Below the pieces are notes generated by a model, which had not been told where the DNA came from, made no database searches, and saw nothing but the letters and a program-made list of their open reading frames with translations. Shown here piece by piece: positions 29,563 through 39,664 of a stretch of 64,000 bases of DNA. Source of the DNA: Sphingomonas aliaeris (GTDB lineage Bacteria > Pseudomonadota > Alphaproteobacteria > Sphingomonadales > Sphingomonadaceae); assembly GCF_016743815.1 (NCBI RefSeq), contig NZ_CP061035.1:1862501-1926500 (forward strand), written 5' to 3'. Made by a program: the position numbers and the translations under genes. The stretch's first letter is position 1. Each line of letters begins with the position of its first letter.

Positions 29563-30813
29563 ATGATCCTCTCCCGTTACGAACGCATGATCGCCCGGCG
29601 CTATCTGCTGCCCGGCAAGGGCGAGGCGTTCATCTTCCTCGTCGCCTCCATCAGCCTAGTCGCCGTGATGCTCGGAGTCGCCGCGCTCGTTATCGTGATG
29701 AGCGTCATGAACGGCTTCCGCGCCGAACTGTTCGACAAGATCGTCGGCCTGAACGGCCATGCCGTGGTCCAGGGTATCGGCGGGCGCTTGCCCGACTGGC
29801 GCGATATCGTGGCGACCGCGCGTGCCACGCCGGGCGTGACCTCCGCTACGCCGCTGATCGAACAGCCTTTGATGACCAGCTATAACGGCCGGGTCGAGGC
29901 GGTTCTGGTGCGCGGGATGCGCGTCGCCGACATCCGCAACAATGCGACGATCAACGGGAAAGTGGTGCTGGGATCGCTCGCCACGCTGACGGTCGGCAGC
30001 AACAAGATCGCGATCGGGTCGCGGCTCGCCGATGCGCTCGGCGCGACGGTCGGCAGCGAGATATCTTTGATCAGTCCGCAGGGGCAGACGACGCCGTTCG
30101 GCACCGTACCGCGGATCGTGTCCTACACGGTTGGCGCGATCTTCGAGATCGGCGTGTACGATTACGACAAGGCGTACGTCATCATGCCGATGGAGGATGC
30201 GCAGACGCTGTTGCTGATGGGTGACAGCGTCGGAATGGTCGAGGTGCAGACGGAGGATGCCGACCGCGTCGCGACGATCCTCGCACCACTTCAGGAAAAA
30301 GTCGGGCGGCAGGCGGTGATCGCCGACTGGCGTCAGATGAACGCGCAACTGTTCGAGGCGCTGGCGGTGGAGCGGGTGGCGATGTTCACCGTTCTGTCGA
30401 TCATCATCCTGGTTGCCGTGTTCAACATCCTTTCGTCGCTGATCATGCTGGTCCGGGCCAAGACTCGCGACATCGCGATCCTGCGCACGATGGGCGCGAC
30501 GCGCGGCGGTCTGATGCGCATCTTCATGGTCGTCGGCACGACGATCGGCGCGCTGGGCGTGGTCGCGGGGCTGGTGCTCGGCTTCATCTTCCTGTTCTAC
30601 CGACAGGGTGTGGTGAACTTCGTGCAGTTCGTGACGGGGCAGAATCTGTGGGATCCCTCGATCCGCTATCTCACCGAATTGCCGTCCAAGACCGATCCGG
30701 TCGAGATCGTCGTGATCGCGCTGATGGCGCTGGTGTTCAGCTTCCTCGCGACCCTGTATCCCGCATATAAGGCGGCAAGCACCGATCCGGTTCAGGTTTT
30801 GCGCTATGAATGA
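29563..30813 (+). CDS. lolC: Lipoprotein-releasing system transmembrane protein (LolC/LolE)
   Basis: With LolD it extracts outer-membrane lipoproteins from the inner membrane. The 416-residue protein has four helices in the LolC/E layout: one near residues 25-50 (LVASISLVAVMLGVAALVIV), a large periplasmic domain, and three FtsX-type helices at the C-terminus. SLIMLVRAKTRDIAILRTMG is the typical coupling-helix motif and [18 protein letters not shown] ends the protein. The ATG at 29563 is preferred over an upstream one. It overlaps lolD by eight bases. Confidence 0.93.
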   Translation: MILSRYERMIARRYLLPGKGEAFIFLVASISLVAVMLGVAALVIVMSVMNGFRAELFDKIVGLNGHAVVQGIGGRLPDWRDIVATARATPGVTSATPLIEQPLMTSYNGRVEAVLVRGMRVADIRNNATINGKVVLGSLATLTVGSNKIAIGSRLADALGATVGSEISLISPQGQTTPFGTVPRIVSYTVGAIFEIGVYDYDKAYVIMPMEDAQTLLLMGDSVGMVEVQTEDADRVATILAPLQEKVGRQAVIADWRQMNAQLFEALAVERVAMFTVLSIIILVAVFNILSSLIMLVRAKTRDIAILRTMGATRGGLMRIFMVVGTTIGALGVVAGLVLGFIFLFYRQGVVNFVQFVTGQNLWDPSIRYLTELPSKTDPVEIVVIALMALVFSFLATLYPAYKAASTDPVQVLRYE

Positions 30814-31481
30814 CGCCATTCTCCACGTCACCGGACTGACCCGGAGTTTCTCGCAAGGGGGGCGTCACGATCGACGTTCTCCGCGGCGTCGATCTGACCG
30901 TCGGGCGGGGCGAGATCGTCGCGTTGCTGGGGCCCTCCGGCTCGGGAAAATCTACCATGCTTCAGGCGGTTGGCCTGTTGGAGGGTGGGTTCGCCGGATC
31001 GATCATGATCGCTGGCGAAGAGGCCGCCAAACTGGACGCGCACGGCCGCACCCTGGTGCGCCGCGACCAGCTCGGCTTCGTATACCAGTTTCACCATCTT
31101 CTTCCCGACTTCAACGCAACCGAGAACGTCGTCCTCCCGCAACTCGTCCGCGACGCGCCGCGGGCGCAGGCGGACGAGCGCGCGATCAGCCTGTTGACCG
31201 CTCTCGGTCTCGGGCACCGGCTGACGCATCGACCGAGCCAATTGTCGGGCGGCGAACAACAGCGCGTGGCGGTGGCGCGCGCGCTCGCCAATCGCCCGGC
31301 TTTGGTGCTGGCGGACGAACCGACCGGCAATCTGGACGAAGCCACGGCGGACGTCGTGCTGACCGAATTTCTGCGCCTTGTCCGCGGCGAGGGATCGGCG
31401 GCATTGGTCGCGACGCACAACGAACGGCTGGCGGCGAAGATGGATCGCGTGGTTCGGCTACACGAAGGGCATCTGGCCTGA
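30806..31481 (+). CDS. lolD: Lipoprotein-releasing ABC transporter ATP-binding protein (one-base frameshift as read)
   Basis: The start frame reads [19 protein letters not shown]. One extra G in the GGGGGG run at 30857-30862 then shifts the frame. The other frame carries [14 protein letters not shown], Walker [12 protein letters not shown], signature [14 protein letters not shown] and Walker [16 protein letters not shown]. Removing one G gives 224 residues, the normal LolD length. The gene overlaps lolC and is followed closely by gpx and dnaE. LolD is normally essential, so an error in the sequence is most likely. Confidence 0.92.
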
Positions 31482-31494
31482 TGGGAGCGATAGC

Positions 31495-31974
31495 ATGACG
31501 GCGATCACGGATCTGAGTGTCACGGCACCGGACGGCACCGCCGCCGCTCTGTCGGACTATGCCGGCAAGGTGCTGTTGATCGTTAACACCGCGTCCAAAT
31601 GCGGTTTTACGCCGCAATATGAAGGGCTGGAAGCGCTCCACCGCGACTATGCCGACAAGGGCTTGGAGGTGCTCGGTTTCCCGTGCAATCAATTCGGCGC
31701 GCAGGAACCGGGCGACGCGGCCGAGATCGCGAACTTCTGTTCGCTCACCTACGATGTCACCTTCCCGGTCTTCGCCAAGGTCGACGTCAACGGTCCGAAC
31801 GCCGATCCGCTCTTCGTGGAACTGAAGAAGCAGGCGCCGGGCTTTCTCGGCACGTCGGGGATCAAATGGAACTTCACCAAGTTCCTGGTCGACCGCGACG
31901 GAAAGGTCGTCGAACGCTATTCCCCGACGACCAAGCCCGAGGACATCCGCAGGGATATCGAAAAGCTGCTCTAG
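31495..31974 (+). CDS. Glutathione peroxidase family protein
   Basis: The 159-residue protein has NTASKCGFTPQYEGLE with the peroxidatic Cys36 in place of selenocysteine, then GFPCNQFGAQEPG and KWNFTKFLVDRDG containing the Trp and Asn of the active site. In bacteria this type often uses thioredoxin rather than glutathione. It starts 13 bases after lolD and probably shares its transcript. Confidence 0.92.
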   Translation: MTAITDLSVTAPDGTAAALSDYAGKVLLIVNTASKCGFTPQYEGLEALHRDYADKGLEVLGFPCNQFGAQEPGDAAEIANFCSLTYDVTFPVFAKVDVNGPNADPLFVELKKQAPGFLGTSGIKWNFTKFLVDRDGKVVERYSPTTKPEDIRRDIEKLL

Positions 31975-31992
31975 GCGTCATACCTAGCGAAT

Positions 31993-32127
31993 TTGGTTCA
32001 CGCGGAGACGCGGAGACGCGGAGTGTTGCGCCGCAGGCAGCGGCCCCTTCAAGGAGCGCTTGCATATTATGCCGGCGGCGCCACGGCGCGCTTCTTCTCC
32101 GCGCCTCCGCGTCTCCGCGTGAACCAA
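31993..32127. repeat. REPIN-like inverted repeat, family 3 (135 bp)
   Basis: The ends are 31-bp inverted repeats differing at one position. The left arm starts TTGGTTCACGCGGAGACGCG and contains GGAGACGC tandem units; the right arm ends CGTCTCCGCGTGAACCAA. The unique centre is about 75 bases. A single arm-like copy lies at 52356-52388. The element fills the gpx-dnaE gap, so the two genes may be separated by a strong stem in the mRNA. Confidence 0.82.
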
Positions 32128-32213
32128 TGTAATCTGAACCGCCCGCCTCATCACGCCGAGCATTCGACGAAGCGCGCTTCCCGAATCAACCCTACGCCCC
32201 CATAGTCACACGC

Positions 32214-35200
32214 ATGTCGCATTCCGCCTTCGTTCCGCTTCGTATCTTCTCCTCCTACACGATGCTCGACGGCGCGATGGAACCGAAGGCGATCGCCAAG
32301 CGCGCGCAGGAACTAGGTTTCCCCGCCGCCGCGCTGACGGATCGCAACGGCCTGTATGCGGCAATGGCCTATTCGGATGGTTGCAAGGGCGCAGGCGTGC
32401 AGCCGATCATCGGAACGATGCTGGGAATCGCCCGGCCCGACATGCCCGAGGGGATGGAGCCGCCGCTCGACTGGATCGCGCTCTATGCGCAGGACGAGAC
32501 GGGCTATGAAAACCTCTGCGCACTGGTCAGCCACGCGCATCTCGGTCGTCCGGTCGAACAATCTCCGCATGTCGATTTCGAGGCGCTGGCAAAGCATGCG
32601 GACGGGCTGATCGCGCTGACCGCCGGACGGGAGGGCGGGCTGACCCGTCTGCTCGCGGAAGGGCAGGCGGACCGCGCATCGCTCTATGCCGACCGATTGC
32701 AGGCGCTGTTCCCCGATCGCCTGTATATCGAACTCACCCGCCGGCTGGACGAGATCGAGGGGCGGGCCGAGGGGCCGTTGCTCGACATGGCCTATGCCCG
32801 CGGCCTGCCGCTGGTCGCGACCAACCCGTGCTGCTTCGCCGATGAGGATTTCAGCGCGGCCCACGACGCCATGCTGTGCATCGCCAATTCCACCTATATT
32901 GCGACGGAGGATCGCCCGCGTTCCTCGCCTGATGCGTGGATGAAGCCCGCAAAGGAAATGCGCGCGCTGTTCGCCGATCTGCCGGAAGCGATCGCCAACA
33001 CGCTCGTCGTCGCGCAACGCTGCGCCGTGTCCGCGCCGTATCGCAAGCCGATCCTGCCGAGCCTTGCGGGCGATCGCGATGCCGAAGCGGCAGCCTTGCG
33101 GCGCGATGCGCATGCCGGACTGACCGAGCGGCTGAAGAAGGGGCTCGCCCCCGACACGACCGAGGACGATTACCGCAAGCGGCTCGATTTCGAACTCGAC
33201 GTCATCGTCTCGATGGGATTCCCCGGCTACTTCCTGATCGTCGCGGACTTCATCAAATGGGCGAAGGATCACGACATTCCGGTCGGTCCGGGCCGTGGTT
33301 CGGGCGCGGGCTCGGTCGTCGCCTGGTCGCTGACGATCACCGATCTCGACCCCATGAAACTGGGGCTGCTGTTCGAACGCTTCCTCAACCCCGAACGCGT
33401 GTCGATGCCGGATTTCGACATCGATTTCTGCGAAACGCGGCGCGAGGAAGTGATCCGCTACGTCCAGCAGAAATATGGCAGCGATCACGTCGCGCAGATC
33501 ATCACCTTCGGTCGCCTGAAGGCACGTGCGGTGTTGAAGGACACCGGCCGCGTGCTGCAGATGAGCTATGGCCAGGTCGATCGCCTGGCCAAGCTGATCC
33601 CGAACCACCCGACCGACCCCTGGACGCTCGAGCGGACGATGAACGGCGTCGGCGAGTTCGCGAACGAATATAAGGCCGACAGCAACGTCAGGCATCTGGT
33701 CGATCTGGCGATGAAGCTGGAGGGCCTGCCGCGCCATTCATCGACGCACGCGGCGGGCGTCGTGATCGGCGATCGACCGCTGGCGCAGCTGGTCCCGCTC
33801 TACCGCGATCCGCGGTCGGACATGCCCGTCACGCAGTTCGATATGAAATATGTCGAGGGCGCCGGACTGGTGAAGTTCGACTTTCTCGGCCTGAAGACGC
33901 TGTCGGTGTTGAAGAAGGCCGTTCAGTTGCTGGCGAAGCGCGGCATCACGCTGGATCTCGATTCGCTCGAATGGACCGACGAAGCGACGTTCAAGCTTAT
34001 CCAGAGCGGCAACACCGTCGGCGTGTTCCAAATCGAATCGGAAGGCATGCGCCGCACGCTGACTGCCGTCCGACCGACCGTCTTCGAGGACATCATCGCG
34101 CTCAACGCGCTGTATCGGCCGGGCCCGATGGACAACATCCCGATGTTCGGCCGGCGCAAGAACGGCAACGAAACGATCGAATATCCGCATCCGTTGCTGG
34201 AAGGCATCCTGAAGGAGACTTACGGGATCTTCGTCTATCAGGAACAGGTCATGCAGGCGGCGCAGATCCTCGCCGGCTACAGCCTGGGCGGTGCCGATCT
34301 TCTGCGGCGCGCGATGGGCAAGAAGATCAAGGCGGAGATGGACGCCCAGCGCGCGACCTTCGTCGAGGGCTGCGCCAATGCGCACGGCATCACGCCGGCA
34401 AAGGCCAACGAACTGTTCGACTTGATCGACAAGTTCGCCGGATACGGCTTCAACAAAAGCCACTCGGCCGCCTATGCATTGCTGACGTATCAGACCGCGT
34501 ATCTGAAGGCGCATTATCCGCACGAATTCTTCGCGGCATCGATGTGCTACGATCTGCACCTGACGGACAAGCTGGCGATCTTCGCTGACGACATGCGTCG
34601 GATGGGCGTCACCTGCGTCGCCCCTTGCGTGAATGCCAGCGAGGCGGAATTCTCGGTCGAGGAAACCGATGACGGTCTCGTCGTCCGCTACGCACTCGCG
34701 GCGCTGAAGGGTGTCGGTGAGGGCGCGATGGAAAAGCTGGTCGTGGAGCGCGATCAGAACGGACCGTTCGCCAGCATCGACGATTTCGCGCACCGCGTCG
34801 ATCCGCGCCTGCTCAACAAGCGCCAGCTGGAAGGATTGGCGGGTGCCGGCGCATTCGACGGCATGAACGCCAACCGCGCAGGGATCTTCGCGGTGGCCGA
34901 AACCCTGCTCGCCACCGCCGCGCGAACGCAGGAGGCGAAGGTCAGCGGGCAGGGGGGGCTGTTCGGGGGCGAGGATGCCAAGGAACCCGCGATCAAGCTG
35001 CCGCTCTCGGCGCGCTGGACGCTGGCGCAGCGCATGGAGCAGGAGAAGGAGGCGTTCGGCTTCTATTTCTCCGCGCATCCGGTCGATCGCCACGCGCATC
35101 TCGCCAAGGCACATGGCGTGCGCCAATATGCCGCGCTCGCCGAGCTGCAGATCCCCGATGACGGCACGCGCGCCGGTGCTACGATGGCGGCGTTGGTCGA

Positions 35201-35693
35201 GGATGCCCGCTGGCGTACTTCCGCACGCGGCAAGAGGTACATGATGGCGACCCTGTCTGATCCCTCGGGCCAGTTCTTCGCGACGTGTTTCGACGATGTC
35301 GTCGCCGGCGATCTGGAAGAGGCAGCCCGTGTCGGCGGGTGCGGCGTCATCACGGTGGAACTCGATCGCCGTCCGGGCGAGGATACGCCGCGCGTGTCGA
35401 TCAAGCGAATCCAGCCGTTCGAACAACTGGCCAGCACCGCCCGGTTCAACATCGTCGCGGATGTCGGATCGGAACATGCGATGCGGCAATTGTGGGAAAT
35501 CATCTCGGAACATCGCGGTGCGCGCGGTGAAGTCTGGATCAATGCCGCCTTGCCGGACGGCGGCGCGGCGCGCATCCTGCTCGGACGCGACTTCCTGCTC
35601 GACGGCGAACTCGCCGGCCGGATCGAAGGGATCGCGGACATCACCAACGTTGAGTTGAAGACGTCCGAAACGCGGCTCGCACTGGTCGGCTGA
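32214..35693 (+). CDS. dnaE: DNA polymerase III subunit alpha
   Basis: This is the replicative polymerase, 1159 residues as expected. It has an N-terminal PHP domain (MLDGAMEPKAIAKRAQELGF), GPGRGSGAGSVVAWSL and PDFDIDFCETRREEV with the catalytic aspartates. It also has the YALLTYQTAYLKAHYPHEF motif, the helix-hairpin-helix region ALAALKGVGEGAMEKL and a C-terminal OB fold. In the first PHP motif the usual His is replaced (RIFSSYTMLDG), so the PHP site is probably not a metal nuclease. The lolC-lolD-gpx-dnaE order is a normal alphaproteobacterial arrangement. Confidence 0.96.
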   Translation: MSHSAFVPLRIFSSYTMLDGAMEPKAIAKRAQELGFPAAALTDRNGLYAAMAYSDGCKGAGVQPIIGTMLGIARPDMPEGMEPPLDWIALYAQDETGYENLCALVSHAHLGRPVEQSPHVDFEALAKHADGLIALTAGREGGLTRLLAEGQADRASLYADRLQALFPDRLYIELTRRLDEIEGRAEGPLLDMAYARGLPLVATNPCCFADEDFSAAHDAMLCIANSTYIATEDRPRSSPDAWMKPAKEMRALFADLPEAIANTLVVAQRCAVSAPYRKPILPSLAGDRDAEAAALRRDAHAGLTERLKKGLAPDTTEDDYRKRLDFELDVIVSMGFPGYFLIVADFIKWAKDHDIPVGPGRGSGAGSVVAWSLTITDLDPMKLGLLFERFLNPERVSMPDFDIDFCETRREEVIRYVQQKYGSDHVAQIITFGRLKARAVLKDTGRVLQMSYGQVDRLAKLIPNHPTDPWTLERTMNGVGEFANEYKADSNVRHLVDLAMKLEGLPRHSSTHAAGVVIGDRPLAQLVPLYRDPRSDMPVTQFDMKYVEGAGLVKFDFLGLKTLSVLKKAVQLLAKRGITLDLDSLEWTDEATFKLIQSGNTVGVFQIESEGMRRTLTAVRPTVFEDIIALNALYRPGPMDNIPMFGRRKNGNETIEYPHPLLEGILKETYGIFVYQEQVMQAAQILAGYSLGGADLLRRAMGKKIKAEMDAQRATFVEGCANAHGITPAKANELFDLIDKFAGYGFNKSHSAAYALLTYQTAYLKAHYPHEFFAASMCYDLHLTDKLAIFADDMRRMGVTCVAPCVNASEAEFSVEETDDGLVVRYALAALKGVGEGAMEKLVVERDQNGPFASIDDFAHRVDPRLLNKRQLEGLAGAGAFDGMNANRAGIFAVAETLLATAARTQEAKVSGQGGLFGGEDAKEPAIKLPLSARWTLAQRMEQEKEAFGFYFSAHPVDRHAHLAKAHGVRQYAALAELQIPDDGTRAGATMAALVEDARWRTSARGKRYMMATLSDPSGQFFATCFDDVVAGDLEEAARVGGCGVITVELDRRPGEDTPRVSIKRIQPFEQLASTARFNIVADVGSEHAMRQLWEIISEHRGARGEVWINAALPDGGAARILLGRDFLLDGELAGRIEGIADITNVELKTSETRLALVG

Positions 35694-35700
35694 TCGAACG

Positions 35701-35737
35701 AATCCCGCCAGAACCAATTCGTTACACTGGCGGGATT
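35701..35737 (+). terminator. Inverted repeat after dnaE, possible terminator
   Basis: AATCCCGCCAG at 35701-35711 pairs with CTGGCGGGATT at 35727-35737 across a 15-base loop, eight bases after the dnaE stop. Only TT and GCC follow, so intrinsic termination would be weak. A transcript-end stabilising stem is an alternative. Confidence 0.5.
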
Positions 35738-35820
35738 GCCCCCGCGCGCGTCATGATTATGCTGCTTCCATAAAGATCCGCATCGGCGTCATACGCGCCG
35801 GCAAGCGGTAGGAGAGACAG

Positions 35821-37410
35821 ATGCTCGGTGGAATGCAGGATTTCGAATTGCGCGTGCCGCGTTTGCTGGATCACGCCGCGCGCGAACACGGGCATCGCGA
35901 GATTATAACCCGCTGGGCGGACGGACATGAAACCCGGTCCAGCTGGGCCGGCGTCGCGCATGATTCCAAACGGCTGGCGCAGGCGCTTGAACGGCTCGGC
36001 CTGAAGCCCGGCGATCGTGTCGCAACGCTGGCCATGAACCACGGCAGCCATCTGGTCGCATGGTACGGTACGATCGGGATGGGCGGCGTCGTGCACACGA
36101 TCAATCCGCGCCTGTTCGACGAGCAACTCGTCTATATCGCGAACCATGCCGAAGACCGCGTGCTGATCTACGACAAGCAGTTCCAGCCGATCGTCGACCG
36201 CCTGAAGTCCGAATGGAGCAGCATCGAGCACTACATCTGCTTCGATTCCGAAGGCGCGGGGAGTTTCGACGCCCTGCTCGATTCCGAGACCGGCGATTAT
36301 AGCTGGTACGAAGGCGGCGAGCGCGAGCCGTGCATGCTCTGCTATACCAGCGGGACGACGGGCAACCCGAAGGGCGTGCTCTACACGCACCGATCGACCC
36401 TGTTGCACGCGATGCATGCCGGGTCGCCCTCCGTCATGACGCTCAGCGCACGCACGTCGATCCTGCCGATCGTGCCGCTGTTCCACGCGGCGGCGTGGGG
36501 CCTGTGCTTCGCCGCACCGCTTGCCGGATCGAAGATGGTGTTCAGCCAGGTCAACGACGCTGCGGTGCTGTGCCGTCTGATGAACAGCGAGCGCGTGACC
36601 CTGGCCAGCGGCGTGCCGACCGTCTGGCTCGCTTTGTTCCAGCATATCGATACGACCGGCGAGACGCCCGGCACGGTCGAGCAGATCACCGTCGGCGGCT
36701 CGGCCGCACCGCGCGCGATGATTTCGCGGTTCCTCGACATGAATATCAAGGTCATCCACTTGTGGGGCATGACCGAGACGTCGCCGGTCGCTACGGCCGC
36801 CTGTCCGCCGCCGGGCTGGGAGGATTTCAGCCGCGATGCGCAACTCGACATGTTGCAGAAGCAGGGCAGCATCCCGTTCGGCGTCGAACTGCGCGTGCTG
36901 GACGACGACGATGTTGAACAGCCTCGCGACGGGATATCGTCGGGGCGGTTGCAGGTGCGTGGCCCGTGGGTGGTCCAGCGCTATTTCGGCGCGCCCGAGG
37001 ATGCGGTGGATGCGGACAACTGGTTCGATACCGGCGACGTCGCGGTATTGCATTCCGACGGCACGATGCAGATCACGGATCGTGCGAAGGACGTGATTAA
37101 ATCCGGCGGCGAGTGGATCAGCTCAGTCGATCTGGAAAATGCCGCGGTCGGTTGTCCCGGCGTGGCGGAGGCCGCCGCGATCGGCATCTATCATCCGAAA
37201 TGGGATGAGCGCCCGTTGCTGCTGGTGGTGCGCAAGGCGGACAGCGCCGTAACCGAAGCCGACATCGCCGCGCACCTGTCGAACCATGTTGCGAAATGGT
37301 GGCTGCCGGACGAGATCGTGTTCGTCGAGGACCTGCCGCACACCGCCACTGGCAAGATCCTGAAGACCGAACTTCGCGCGCGCTATAAGGATTATCGTCT
37401 GGCGGCCTGA
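35821..37410 (+). CDS. Acyl-CoA ligase (medium/long-chain fatty acid AMP-forming)
   Basis: The 529-residue AMP-forming enzyme has the P-loop [42 protein letters not shown] and [20 protein letters not shown]. The C-terminal catalytic Lys lies in [16 protein letters not shown]. The sequence pattern fits AlkK-like medium-chain acyl-CoA synthetases. RBS-like GGAGAG lies just before the ATG at 35821. The substrate chain length is inferred only from family resemblance. Confidence 0.88.
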   Translation: MLGGMQDFELRVPRLLDHAAREHGHREIITRWADGHETRSSWAGVAHDSKRLAQALERLGLKPGDRVATLAMNHGSHLVAWYGTIGMGGVVHTINPRLFDEQLVYIANHAEDRVLIYDKQFQPIVDRLKSEWSSIEHYICFDSEGAGSFDALLDSETGDYSWYEGGEREPCMLCYTSGTTGNPKGVLYTHRSTLLHAMHAGSPSVMTLSARTSILPIVPLFHAAAWGLCFAAPLAGSKMVFSQVNDAAVLCRLMNSERVTLASGVPTVWLALFQHIDTTGETPGTVEQITVGGSAAPRAMISRFLDMNIKVIHLWGMTETSPVATAACPPPGWEDFSRDAQLDMLQKQGSIPFGVELRVLDDDDVEQPRDGISSGRLQVRGPWVVQRYFGAPEDAVDADNWFDTGDVAVLHSDGTMQITDRAKDVIKSGGEWISSVDLENAAVGCPGVAEAAAIGIYHPKWDERPLLLVVRKADSAVTEADIAAHLSNHVAKWWLPDEIVFVEDLPHTATGKILKTELRARYKDYRLAA

Positions 37411-37429
37411 ATGGGCGGCATAATCCGGC

Positions 37430-38503
37430 TCAACCGAACAGGTCGCCCTGCGGACCGCGGGGTGGCCTGAACAGGTCGCGCCGCACCGATATCCGTTCGA
37501 TGTTCAGCCCGTATTTCCGGCATGCGATCGTGAAGCGGGTGCGTAGAAGATCGCCGAACGCGCCTTGACCGCGGAACCTGCTGTGAAACTCCGGGTCGTT
37601 GTCCCGCCCGCCGCGCATGGACCGTATCGTCGCCATTACCTTGCCCGCACGATCCGGGAAATGCTCGTCCAGCCACGCGCGGAACAGGGGTGCAACTTCG
37701 TGGGGAAGGCGGACCGGCATGAAAAATGCCGCCCGCGCCCCGCCGTCTGCCGCCTTTTCCAGGATGTGCTCGATCTCGTGATCCGTGATGGCGGGGATGA
37801 CCGGTGCGATCGATACATAGGTGGGGATACCCGCCTCGCTCAACCGCTTCACCGCCGCAAGTGGCCGGGCGGGGGCAGGCGCGCGGGGCTCCAGGGTCAT
37901 GGCGATCGCGGGATCGAGCGTGGTGATCGACATCGCGACCGCCACCAACCCCTTCGCCGCCATCGGCGCTAGCAGGTCCAGATCGCGTGTAACGCGGTCG
38001 GATTTGGTGGTGATCGTCAACGGATGGTCGGTTTCCGCCAGCACTTCGATACAGGCGCGCGTGATCCGCCAGTCGCTCTCGATCGGCTGATAGGGATCGG
38101 TGTTCGTACCGAAAGCGATCGGCAGCGGGATATAGCCGGGCTTCGACAGTTCCGCGCGCAACAGATCCGCCGCGATCGGCTTGGCGAACAGCTTGCTTTC
38201 GAAATCCAGCCCGGGCGACAGATCGTGAAAGGCATGCGTCGGTCGCGCGAAGCAATAGATGCATCCATGTTCGCAGCCGCGATACGGGTTGATCGAGCGG
38301 TCAAAACCGATGTCGGGCGACTGGTTGCGGGTGATGATCGTCCGCGGGGTTTCTACCGTGACGGTGGTGCGCAGGCGGGGCGGGGCGCCGTCGAGCGTCT
38401 CGCGATCGTCCAGCCAGTCACCGTCCTCTTCGCGCGTGGGCAGATTGAACCGCGCGCTCCCGGTGTTCAGGGTCGCACCCCGTACTGCACGCTTCGCGGC
38501 CAT
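37430..38503 (-). CDS. PA0069-family radical SAM protein
   Basis: The 357-residue protein has the radical SAM cysteines C77, C81 and C84 (CEHGCIYCF), preceded by FDRSINPYRG, which is typical of the PA0069 / SplB-like group. It also has IAFGTNTDPYQPIE and ITTKSDRVTRDLDLL. SplB-like proteins include photoproduct lyases, but the PA0069 branch has no proven reaction. It converges with the acyl-CoA ligase gene and is divergent from the YbjN-like gene. Confidence 0.9.
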   Translation of the reverse strand: MAAKRAVRGATLNTGSARFNLPTREEDGDWLDDRETLDGAPPRLRTTVTVETPRTIITRNQSPDIGFDRSINPYRGCEHGCIYCFARPTHAFHDLSPGLDFESKLFAKPIAADLLRAELSKPGYIPLPIAFGTNTDPYQPIESDWRITRACIEVLAETDHPLTITTKSDRVTRDLDLLAPMAAKGLVAVAMSITTLDPAIAMTLEPRAPAPARPLAAVKRLSEAGIPTYVSIAPVIPAITDHEIEHILEKAADGGARAAFFMPVRLPHEVAPLFRAWLDEHFPDRAGKVMATIRSMRGGRDNDPEFHSRFRGQGAFGDLLRTRFTIACRKYGLNIERISVRRDLFRPPRGPQGDLFG

Positions 38504-38608
38504 GCCGAACCGTATCGATCACGCGAGAACGAAGCAAGAACGAATGCGGCATTGTCCCGTCTCGCTTCCGCTCTATACCATCCTTGGAAACAGGACGGGG
38601 GTCGTTTT

Positions 38609-39124
38609 ATGCTGAAGACTGGATTGATCGCGATGCTTGTCGCCGGTGCGGCGGCGGGACCTGCAACGGCACAGGAACGCACCGTCGATCTCGGCGATAT
38701 CAAGACGGTTGCGGGGCTTCTACTTCAGGCCGGCTACAAGGCCGAGATAAAGAAGGGCAAGACCGGCAGCACGTACATCGCCAGCGCGGCGAACGGCAAC
38801 GAATTCACCCTCAACTTCTATAACTGCAAGAACGATACGGGCTGCGACTCGTTCGAGTTCTCCTCCTGGTACAAGAAGCAGCCATATTTCTCGGCGGAGC
38901 TGGCGAACGAATGGAACGCCAAAAAGCGGTTCCTGAAGATCGCGGTGGATGGCGACGGCGATCTGGTCGAATATGTCTATGTCAGCGCGATCGGGCGATC
39001 GACGTACAAGAACTTCGCCGATTACGTCGACTGGTTCACGCAGACGGACGGGTCGCTTGCTACCTTCCTTCGCGAGAAAGAAGAGGCGGCGAAGACGACG
39101 TCCGGAACCACGGCGACTAAATAG
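38609..39124 (+). CDS. Exported YbjN-domain-like protein
   Basis: The signal peptide MLKTGLIAMLVAGAAAGPATA is followed by DIKTVAGLLLQAGYKAEIKK. NGNEFTLNFYNCKNDTGCDSFEF (two Cys that could pair) and the YbjN-like NEWNAKKRFLKIAVDGDGDL follow in order, ending in a Thr-rich tail. It is 171 residues from the ATG at 38609. YbjN-type proteins resemble secretion chaperones, yet this exported version has no known role. An in-frame ATG at 38024 is within antisense sequence and was rejected. Confidence 0.78.
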   Translation: MLKTGLIAMLVAGAAAGPATAQERTVDLGDIKTVAGLLLQAGYKAEIKKGKTGSTYIASAANGNEFTLNFYNCKNDTGCDSFEFSSWYKKQPYFSAELANEWNAKKRFLKIAVDGDGDLVEYVYVSAIGRSTYKNFADYVDWFTQTDGSLATFLREKEEAAKTTSGTTATK

Positions 39125-39136
39125 GGTGTCGCGGCC

Positions 39137-39664
39137 TCAGCGCTCCATCAGACGCGGCATCAGTTCCACGAAATTGCAGGGGGTGAAGCGGCTGTCGAGC
39201 TGGTGGACGAGGATGCCGTCCCACCCATCCTTCACCGCGCCGGTCGAACCAGGCAGCGCGAAGATATAGGTCCCGCGCGTCACGCAGGCGCAGGCGCGGG
39301 ACTGGATCGTGGAGGTGCCGATCGTCTGGAAGCTGAGCCAGCGGAACAGTTCCCCGAAACCGGGGATCATCTTGTCCGCGACCCGCTCGATCGCCTCGGG
39401 CGTAACGTCCCGGCCAGTCACGCCGGTGCCGCCCGTGGTGATGATGCAATCGACCTGGTCGTCCGTGACCCAGCGTTCCAGCTTGGCGACGATCGCAGGC
39501 ACATCGTCGGTCACGATGCTGCGGTCGGCTAGCACATGTCCCGCCGCGCTCAGGCGATCCACCAGCGTCTGGCCGGACCGGTCGTCGGCCATCCTGCGGC
39601 TGTCGGATATGGTCAGGACCGCGATCCTGACGGGCAGGAACGTCTTGCCCTCGTCGATCGGCAT
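39137..39664 (-). CDS. moaB: Molybdenum cofactor biosynthesis protein B
   Basis: The MoaB/Mog fold is shown by RIAVLTISDSRRMADDRSGQ, CIITTGGTGVTGRDVTPEA and the later FALPGSTGAVKDGW. It probably adenylylates molybdopterin in Moco synthesis. The 175-residue start is at 39664, where its ATG overlaps the stop of the lytic transglycosylase gene as TAATG. A longer ORF to 39751 would overlap that gene and lacks homology. Confidence 0.9.
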   Translation of the reverse strand: MPIDEGKTFLPVRIAVLTISDSRRMADDRSGQTLVDRLSAAGHVLADRSIVTDDVPAIVAKLERWVTDDQVDCIITTGGTGVTGRDVTPEAIERVADKMIPGFGELFRWLSFQTIGTSTIQSRACACVTRGTYIFALPGSTGAVKDGWDGILVHQLDSRFTPCNFVELMPRLMER

